From: Tannerella sp.
GTDB taxonomy: Bacteria; Bacteroidota; Bacteroidia; Bacteroidales; Tannerellaceae
Reading direction: 5' to 3'
Assembly (NCBI GenBank): GCA_031262895.1
Contig: JAISGW010000207.1
Location: 1 to 11,685, forward strand
Length of the DNA: 11,685 bases
Below the pieces are notes generated by a model. The model saw only the letters and a program-made list of their open reading frames with translations. It had not been told where the DNA came from and made no database searches. Numbering within the stretch: the first letter of the stretch is position 1; the number at the start of each line of letters is the position of its first letter. Positions 7,039 to 11,685 of the stretch are shown here, piece after piece. The translations under genes and the position numbers were made by a program.

Positions 7039-8984
7039 GAATAATCGCGGCTGTAGCGGAGCATCTGCTCGACATAGGTCTCGGTATAATCAAGGCGGAT
7101 GTCGACGACTTGTCCGGACTTGTCGCGCACTTCATACATCCGCGGGTTGACGAAGCCCTTGTAAGGGGCCAGGTTCAGGCGGGCATAACGGGCGCGGACT
7201 TCCTTATGCAGGGCGGGGTCGACTTGCACGCCATAAGTTTCCACCAAGGCGCGGGCCGCCCGATAATCGCCTTCGCTCTTGATGCGCTGGACTTCCGCCA
7301 GGAGGCGGCCGAAGAGGTCGCGCAGGCGGCGGTAGTCGTTGATAAAGACATAGGTCTTTCCTTCGCGGCTTTTCAGTTCCACAGTCCTCGCGGGCTTCCC
7401 CTGTTCAAAGACCCAGCGGGCGATGAGCTGCCGGTTGCGCATGTGGGCTTCTTCCACCTGCTTGCCCGGTTCGATGCGGACGAGTTGCGTAAGCAGGCCG
7501 TTCATCAGATAAGAGTAATATTCGGCCTTGTAGGCTTCCTTATCGGGGAGGATGCCCAATTCGAGCAATTTGTCGTCGGCCAGATAATAAAGGGCGAAGA
7601 GATCGGCGCGGGCTTCCTCGAGGGTGGAGCCGTAAGCGCCGAGGGCGTCGGGGTCGACACCCGGCAGGAGCTGGCCAGAACCATGCCCGAGGCATTCGTG
7701 CAGGTCGGTATGCAGGTCGTCGGTCAAATTGCCGTAACGGCGGAGGAGATCGCGTTCGGCCTCGCTCCAGACGAATTCTTCATGGAAGCCGTTGCCTTCG
7801 GCCGCCTTGTCGTAAGCGCGGGTGATATTGCCGATAGTGACGGATTTGCTGCCGTAGTCGCGGCGAATCCAGTCGGCATTGGGCAGGTTGATGCCTATGG
7901 GCGTAGAGGGGTAACAGTCGCCGCCCAGCATGGCCACGTTGATGACCTTGGCCGAAACGCCCTTGACCTGCGGCTTCCGGAAGCGGGGGTCTATGGGCGA
8001 ACGGTCTTCAAACCATTGGGCGTTCTCGCTGATGAGGCGGGTTCTTCGGCTGGCATCCTTGTCGATGTAATTGACGTTGGCCTCCCAACTGGCCTTCAGG
8101 CCGAGCGGGTCGGCGTAGGTTTCTATAAAACCGTTGACGAAGTCCACCTCCGAGGCCGTATCACCCACCCAAAGGATGGAATAATCGTCGAAGGTTTTCA
8201 GGTCGCCGCTACGGTAATAGTCGAGGAGTTTGCGGATGACCGCCTCCTGCCTCTTGTTTTCCGCGAAGGGGATGGCCCGTTCCAGATGCCCGACGATGCC
8301 TTCGATGGCCTTGCCGTACATGCCGCCCAGGTGCCAGACCTGCTCCTCTATGCCTCCGTCGGCCCGCTTTACCAAGCTGCTGTTCAAGCCGTAGGAAAGA
8401 GGGGCCGGGTCGTCGGGCTTTTTCATGCGGGCGTAAAAGGCTTCCACCTCCTCCCGGCCGAGGCCGCCGGCATAGTAGTTGACGGCCGAGGCGCGCACCA
8501 GGTCAAGGTCGCCGCTTTGCACGCAGCGCTTGGGCAAGACGGCCGGGTCGAAAAGTACCGGATAAACCGCTTCCCGGAAACGGTCGGCTGCGGGGTCGGG
8601 AAAATTGCGGAGCTGCTCATCCAAGAAAGCAGGACTGAAATCGGGTCGGAATTTGTCTTCCCCGTAATGATGGTGTATGCCATTGGCAAACCAGAGGCGC
8701 TTGAGGTAAGTTTCGAGGGCCAGGAATTCGGGATTGTCCCTGTCTCCCGTGTATTGCGTGTAGACCGCTTCCAACCTGCGGCGTATGGGCAGGTTGTAAG
8801 AACAGTTCTGGTCAAACAGGATGTCGCGCCCGCAAAGGGCGGCTTCCGAAAGATGGTAAATCAATTGCTTCTGCCGGAGGGGGAGCATTTCAAAGCCCGG
8901 CACCTCATAGCGGAGCACCTGTATGTCGGCAAAGCGGTCGACCGCCGCGCCGCTGATGCCCTTTTCTGTTTCGGACAAATTCAT
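7026..8984 (-). CDS. Dipeptidyl peptidase III (M49 zinc peptidase), apparently cytoplasmic
   Basis: DPP III removes dipeptides from the N-terminus of short peptides. The 652 residues carry the M49 zinc motif HECLGH at 429-434 (ligands H429 and H434, catalytic E430), in the variant with Cys third that is known from Bacteroides DPP III. The second motif EEARAD at 456-461 supplies the third ligand, probably E457. Other strongly family-like stretches are VDRFADIQVLRYEVPGF near the start, ALCGRDI near 49-55 and AMLGGDCYPSTPIGINLPNADW at about 351-372. No signal peptide or lipobox is seen, and the start codon overlaps the stop of the upstream acyltransferase gene (ATGA at 8981-8984), so there is no room for one. 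This places the enzyme in the cytoplasm, in an operon with ddl. A role in peptide turnover is likely; a link to envelope synthesis is only context. Confidence 0.95.
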   Translation of the reverse strand: MNLSETEKGISGAAVDRFADIQVLRYEVPGFEMLPLRQKQLIYHLSEAALCGRDILFDQNCSYNLPIRRRLEAVYTQYTGDRDNPEFLALETYLKRLWFANGIHHHYGEDKFRPDFSPAFLDEQLRNFPDPAADRFREAVYPVLFDPAVLPKRCVQSGDLDLVRASAVNYYAGGLGREEVEAFYARMKKPDDPAPLSYGLNSSLVKRADGGIEEQVWHLGGMYGKAIEGIVGHLERAIPFAENKRQEAVIRKLLDYYRSGDLKTFDDYSILWVGDTASEVDFVNGFIETYADPLGLKASWEANVNYIDKDASRRTRLISENAQWFEDRSPIDPRFRKPQVKGVSAKVINVAMLGGDCYPSTPIGINLPNADWIRRDYGSKSVTIGNITRAYDKAAEGNGFHEEFVWSEAERDLLRRYGNLTDDLHTDLHECLGHGSGQLLPGVDPDALGAYGSTLEEARADLFALYYLADDKLLELGILPDKEAYKAEYYSYLMNGLLTQLVRIEPGKQVEEAHMRNRQLIARWVFEQGKPARTVELKSREGKTYVFINDYRRLRDLFGRLLAEVQRIKSEGDYRAARALVETYGVQVDPALHKEVRARYARLNLAPYKGFVNPRMYEVRDKSGQVVDIRLDYTETYVEQMLRYSRDYSFAL

Positions 8985-10159
8985 TCTTCCGCGTTTTCGA
9001 GATGGTTTTTCAGGGGATTGGAATACATCTCCAGCAGCTTCCCGCGCAGATAGGCCTCGTCTTTGCCGGGGATGACGATTTTATCCAATTGCCCTTGCAG
9101 GTAATCTTCAAACTGCTTCTTGTCCTTGGCGCCGTAGCGTTCGCTGAAACGGCGGCAGCGGTTCAAGAGGTCGTAAGCGACGTAATTGCAGGGATAGAAG
9201 CGGTAATGCTTGTATATTTCCTTGTCGATGATGCCGGCAATGCGCGAGAAAAGCTCGTTGCGTTCCAAAGCGGCGTCCAACTTTTCCAATTGGGGGTTGA
9301 TGGGCGAGCCTATGGAAAAATGTACCCTTCCCTTGTTGTTGAGTATGCCCGTTTCCATGCTCAGCAAGTCGTCGCGCTTGCTCTTCACGAAGGCCGGGTC
9401 ATCGCGCTTCTGTTGGAATTCCTTTGCCTTCAGATAGTCGCAGGGGTCGTATTCGTAAGAGATGGCGATAGGCACGATATTCAGGTCCATCAGGTTTTGG
9501 CACACCTTGTCCCGGTCTTTGGCGCCGATGTTCAGCATTTTCAGGATGCTGCTTTGGGTCTTGTCGTCGGAATCTTTGGCGCGTCCTTCCCGCTGGGCCA
9601 TCCAGATGGATTCCTTCTTCCCGGTAACGGCCTGGCGGATGTAGGCCGAGAGCTTGGTGCTGGCCTCCAATTGCTGACGGCCCGACACGCCGCGCTTCAC
9701 GATGAAGCTGTTGTTCAAGCGCACCACCGTCTCTATCCAGGGACTAATGAGCAGGTTGTCGCCTATGGCTATCTGGGTCATGCCGTATCCCACGTCGTAG
9801 AGCATGACGTTGAGGAAGGCGGCGTCGAGCACGATGTCGCGGTGGTTGGACAGGAAGGTGCAAGGCGCCCCCCCAGGCAGGCGGCTGCGCCCGGAAATGG
9901 TAAGCGAGAAGGTCGTCTTCTTGGCAATCTGCATGACGGCCGCATAGGCCAGGTGGTTGCGGAAATCCCCGCAGGTCTTGAATGAGCGCATCCAGCGTTT
10001 CATCTCTTCCCAATCCACGTCGGGCTTTATATAATGGAAAGCCTCCCGGAAATCGGGGTTCGCGATGAGCATTTCCACGGCGGCGGGCAATTCCCCGTCG
10101 GTCAGCGGCCGTATGTCATCGAAGCAATTTTTCTGTTCGTCTTGCATTTTATCAGTCAT
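8981..10159 (-). CDS. PlsC-like acyltransferase (glycerolipid acyltransferase family)
   Basis: This 392-residue protein has the acyltransferase blocks in order. They are FLSNHRDIVLDAAF (102-115; H106 with D112 or D108), NSFIVKRGVSGRQQLE (150-165; the KR acyl-acceptor block), WMAQREGRAKDS (186-197; EGR block) and NIVPIAISYEYDPCD (227-241; the proline block). Family knowledge: these enzymes transfer acyl chains from acyl-ACP or acyl-CoA to glycerol-phosphate or lysophosphatidate at the inner membrane. No real membrane helix is visible, so it is probably peripheral. The spacing in the first block is H-x5-D rather than the usual H-x4-D. The first ATG (10159) overlaps the ddl stop by 8 bases; a second ATG at 10147 would give a protein 4 residues shorter. 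Substrate (lysophosphatidate, or another acyl acceptor such as an amino lipid) is not determined. Confidence 0.87.
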   Translation of the reverse strand: MTDKMQDEQKNCFDDIRPLTDGELPAAVEMLIANPDFREAFHYIKPDVDWEEMKRWMRSFKTCGDFRNHLAYAAVMQIAKKTTFSLTISGRSRLPGGAPCTFLSNHRDIVLDAAFLNVMLYDVGYGMTQIAIGDNLLISPWIETVVRLNNSFIVKRGVSGRQQLEASTKLSAYIRQAVTGKKESIWMAQREGRAKDSDDKTQSSILKMLNIGAKDRDKVCQNLMDLNIVPIAISYEYDPCDYLKAKEFQQKRDDPAFVKSKRDDLLSMETGILNNKGRVHFSIGSPINPQLEKLDAALERNELFSRIAGIIDKEIYKHYRFYPCNYVAYDLLNRCRRFSERYGAKDKKQFEDYLQGQLDKIVIPGKDEAYLRGKLLEMYSNPLKNHLENAEE

Positions 10160-11150
10160 CTTCCAGTTCGTTTTCTATGATATCAGACAACACCTCTCCC
10201 ATATCCAATCCGGCGGCACGCACTTGTTGCGGGATAAAGCTGGCCGAGGTCATGCCCGGCGTCGTGTTCACTTCCAAAAGCGTAGGCCGTCCCTCGGCGT
10301 CGAGGATATAATCCACGCGAATGAGGCCCTTGGCCCGCAGCCAGGCATAAATCTGCAGGGTAAGCTGCTGTATCTGCCGTAGCGTGTCGGCCGGCAGGCG
10401 GGCCGGGGTGATTTCTTCGGAGGCCCCGTTGTACTTGGCGTCAAAATCGAAAAACTCGTGTTGGGAAATCACTTCCGAAGGCGGGAAGACGACCTGCTTC
10501 CCGCGGGTGCAATAGCAACCGCAGGTGACTTCCGTCCCCGCGATGAAACGTTCGAGCAAGATTTCCTTGTCCTCGGCAAAGGCTTTCCTTATCGCGGCAG
10601 GCAACTCGCCGGCCGCATGCACCTTGCTGATGCCGAAACTGCTGCCCCCGGCATTGGGTTTCACGAACAAGGGCAGGCCCAGTCGCCCCAGCAATTCCTT
10701 TTCCGAATAAGCCGCGCCCTTTTCAAGGCGCACGGAATCGGAAATGCGTACGCCGAAATTTTGCAAATAATGGTTGCAGGCGTACTTGTCGAAGGTCAGG
10801 GCGCTGGTCAACACGCCCGCTGAAGAATAAGGCAGGTTTATCAGCTCGAAATAACCTTGCAGCAGCCCGTTTTCCCCCGGCGTTCCATGAATGGTAATAT
10901 ACGCAAGTGCAAAATGTTTTATTTCTTCTCCTTCCCGGAAACTGAAATCGTTCTTGTCGATAGGGGTTTCTTTTGTTTTTCCGCCGGCCTGCGGCAACTG
11001 CACCTTCCAACCGGAACGGTTCAGGATGACGATATAAGGTTCGTACTTGTCCTTGTTCAGGAAAGAATAAATTCCTTCCGCGCTTTTGAGGGAGACGCCT
11101 ATTTCCGAGGAGTCGCCCCCTGCCACTATGGCGATACGTTTTTTTGCCAT
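10152..11150 (-). CDS. ddl: D-alanine--D-alanine ligase
   Basis: Ddl joins two D-alanines with ATP in the cytoplasm, giving the dipeptide used to finish the peptidoglycan precursor. The 332 residues match the family length. Seen: GGDSSEIGVSL at 11-21 (E16 equivalent to the catalytic Glu), HGTPGENGLLQG at 88-99, YSSAGVLTSALTFDK at 108-122, FVKPNAGGSSFGISK at 162-176 (ATP-grasp loop), DAKY at 237-240 and LEVNTTPGMTSAS at 292-304 (metal ligands E293, N295). Tyr240, at the place of E. coli DdlB Tyr216, points to D-Ala-D-Ala rather than the D-lactate form seen in resistance ligases. The frame stays open for 99 more codons upstream, but these cross the tRNA and both promoters. MAKKRIAIVAGG at 11150 is the true start. 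It is the first gene of ddl-acyltransferase-DPP III. Confidence 0.97.
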   Translation of the reverse strand: MAKKRIAIVAGGDSSEIGVSLKSAEGIYSFLNKDKYEPYIVILNRSGWKVQLPQAGGKTKETPIDKNDFSFREGEEIKHFALAYITIHGTPGENGLLQGYFELINLPYSSAGVLTSALTFDKYACNHYLQNFGVRISDSVRLEKGAAYSEKELLGRLGLPLFVKPNAGGSSFGISKVHAAGELPAAIRKAFAEDKEILLERFIAGTEVTCGCYCTRGKQVVFPPSEVISQHEFFDFDAKYNGASEEITPARLPADTLRQIQQLTLQIYAWLRAKGLIRVDYILDAEGRPTLLEVNTTPGMTSASFIPQQVRAAGLDMGEVLSDIIENELEDD

Positions 11151-11171
11151 CGTTCTCTTGTTTTTGACGCA

Positions 11172-11202
11172 CAAAAGTAAGTATTGCCATGAGAACAAGC
11201 AA
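11172..11202 (-). promoter_or_regulatory. Promoter of the ddl operon
   Basis: The minus strand carries TACTTTTG at 11172-11179 (full TAnnTTTG match) and a TTG at 11200-11202, 20 bases upstream, as a -33 element. The start codon is 21 bases downstream. It faces away from the tRNA-Ser promoter, and the two -33 elements are less than 20 bases apart. Confidence 0.6.
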
Positions 11203-11219
11203 CCCCCTCGCCTCGCCGG

Positions 11220-11250
11220 TTTGCGTATCAAAATATAATATCTACCTTTG
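11220..11250 (+). promoter_or_regulatory. Consensus promoter of tRNA-Ser
   Basis: The plus strand has TTTG at 11220-11223, a 19-base A+T-rich spacer, then TACCTTTG at 11243-11250. This is a perfect match to the Bacteroidota -33/-7 consensus TTTG-N19-TAnnTTTG. The tRNA begins 12 bases after the -7 box, leaving only a short 5' leader to be removed. Confidence 0.75.
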
Positions 11251-11262
11251 CGGCCGACCAAA

Positions 11263-11349
11263 GGAAAGATGCCGGAGTGGTCGAACGGGCCGCACTCGAA
11301 ATGCGGTGAACGGGTAACTGTTCCGGGGGTTCGAATCCCTCTCTTTCCG
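11263..11349 (+). tRNA. tRNA-Ser, anticodon CGA
   Basis: An 87-base class II tRNA. The acceptor stem GGAAAGA (11263-11269) pairs fully with TCTTTCC (11342-11348), followed by discriminator G at 11349. The anticodon stem CCGCA/TGCGG (11290-11294, 11302-11306) encloses loop CTCGAAA, with anticodon CGA at 11297-11299, reading UCG. A long variable arm (GAAC...GTTC) and the T-loop TTCGAAT with stem GGGGG/CCCTC follow. The long variable arm and G discriminator both mark serine. CCA is not encoded, so the 3' end must be completed by the CCA-adding enzyme. Exact ends could shift by a base. Confidence 0.95.
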
Positions 11350-11383
11350 CCGAAAGCTGTGACAAACGGCGACAAAAATCCAT

Positions 11384-11418
11384 AAAGCCCGCAGAACGTT
11401 GATTCTGCGGGCTTTTTT
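11384..11418 (+). terminator. Intrinsic terminator after tRNA-Ser
   Basis: The 13-base arms AAAGCCCGCAGAA (11384-11396) and TTCTGCGGGCTTT (11403-11415) pair perfectly around a 6-base loop, and the T-run extends to 11418. It lies 35 bases after the mature tRNA end. The core GCCCGC/GCGGGC is the same as in the terminator at 1327-1374. Confidence 0.88.
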
Positions 11419-11473
11419 GCATTCGGGCGGCGACAGTTCCAAGTCAAGAAAAAGCCAATCCGGACAAGGAGTC

Positions 11474-11520
11474 GTTACCAAATCGTAACCTATCGGTTTC
11501 GAAATCGTAACCTGAAACCG
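11474..11520. repeat. Direct and inverted repeat cluster (GTAAC/GAAACC motifs)
   Basis: AAATCGTAACCT occurs exactly twice, at 11480-11491 and 11502-11513, 22 bases apart (about two helical turns). An inverted half copy, GTTAC at 11474-11478, faces GTAAC at 11485-11489. CGGTTTC at 11494-11500 is inverted as GAAACCG at 11514-11520. Such spacing suits a protein-binding cluster or recombinase arm sites, but no function can be assigned. Confidence 0.6.
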
Positions 11521-11598
11521 CTGCAAAAGCCTTTTCGGAAAGGGGCTGCTGGCAAGCATTCTCAAATCGCCTGTAGCGCGCAGTATTCATTTACCCGA

Positions 11599-11639
11599 CC
11601 TCCGACCCGACGCGGCGCGCTTTGCGCTTGCGGCGGAGG
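11599..11639. repeat. G+C-rich imperfect palindrome
   Basis: CCTCCG at 11599-11604 pairs with CGGAGG at 11634-11639. Inside, GCGC (11617-11620) pairs with GCGC (11624-11627) around a TTT loop. The segment GCTTGCGGC at 11626-11634 is also inverted as GCCGCAAGC at 11671-11679, near the right edge, giving alternative foldings. It lacks a T-run, so it is not a standard terminator. It resembles a REP-type or miniature-element end, unproven. Confidence 0.45.
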
Positions 11640-11685
11640 CTCCCATAGTTTTTTTCCTGTTTCGTCACCAGCCGCAAGCCGGTGT

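Larger units (their letters stand above)
11419..11685. other. Repeat-rich stretch without a clear gene, downstream of tRNA-Ser
   Basis: I see no recognisable protein here. Small reading frames exist on the minus strand: 11587-11646 (19 residues, Ala/Ser/Arg-rich) ends in an ATGA overlap with 11444-11590 (48 residues, starting MNTARYRRFENACQ). A further basic frame enters from the right edge and stops at 11591-11593. None resembles a known family that I can name, and none has a TAnnTTTG box that I can find. The region holds direct repeats (11480-11513), inverted repeats and G+C-rich palindromes, so a dispersed intergenic repeat or the edge of an element integrated beside the tRNA is more likely than a gene. 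Confidence 0.5.

Noticed and set aside
7110..9053. A 647-codon open frame on the plus strand opposite DPP III
   Set aside because: It is the mirror of a strongly conserved M49 gene. Its translation has no family-like motif and no promoter box, and long antisense frames are expected in G+C-rich coding DNA.
9002..9985. A plus-strand open frame of about 327 codons opposite the acyltransferase
   Set aside because: All four acyltransferase blocks are on the minus strand; the opposite translation has no domain.
11151..11447. A longer ddl start at 11447 adding 99 residues
   Set aside because: The extension would run through the terminator, the tRNA gene and both promoters; Ddl homology starts precisely at MAKKRIAIVAGG (11150).
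11242..11565. A 107-codon minus-strand frame overlapping tRNA-Ser and its terminator
   Set aside because: Most of it is antisense to the tRNA and the terminator, and the translation resembles nothing known.
1..11685. CRISPR arrays, rRNA genes, insertion sequences or transposase genes
   Set aside because: No regularly spaced repeats, rRNA-like stretches or transposase motifs were seen in the window.

Overview
The window looks like chromosome of a member of the Bacteroidales (phylum Bacteroidota) with an unusually high G+C content, mid-50s per cent by eye. The evidence is the gene set and its internal signals. There is a Wza-like lipoprotein paired with a Wzz-like protein, an M16 peptidase of about 940 residues, a DPP III with the HECLGH zinc motif known from Bacteroides, and a short ManC without the isomerase domain. 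TAnnTTTG promoter boxes lie upstream of five genes or operons on the minus strand and upstream of the tRNA. The genus cannot be decided from the sequence alone.

All the proteins I can support are encoded on the minus strand, so the window reads right to left. At the right end (11419-11685) is a stretch with no clear gene, rich in direct and inverted repeats. Next to it is a plus-strand tRNA-Ser(CGA) with a perfect TTTG-N19-TAnnTTTG promoter and a strong terminator. Divergent from the tRNA is a tight three-gene operon: ddl (D-Ala-D-Ala ligase), an acyltransferase of the PlsC/glycerolipid type and a cytoplasmic dipeptidyl peptidase III. Its members overlap by 8 and 4 bases, so they are probably translationally coupled. 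After it comes an orphan Phd/YefM-type antitoxin gene, lower in G+C, with its own promoter and no toxin beside it.

The middle holds manC (GDP-mannose synthesis), followed 18 bases later by a membrane-anchored calcineurin-like phosphoesterase. Then comes a monocistronic exported M16 zinc peptidase that ends in a long symmetrical terminator. Left of that terminator a new promoter starts a capsule/exopolysaccharide operon: a Wza-like export lipoprotein, then a Wzz-like chain-length/copolymerase protein that runs off the left edge.

The common theme is the cell envelope: peptidoglycan precursor (ddl), lipid acylation (acyltransferase), nucleotide sugar supply (manC) and polysaccharide export (Wza/Wzz). 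Two peptidases, one cytoplasmic and one periplasmic, are interspersed. I do not see a clearly new multi-gene defence or mobile system. The least explained parts are the repeat-rich DNA downstream of the tRNA, the orphan antitoxin, and the membrane phosphoesterase coupled to manC.
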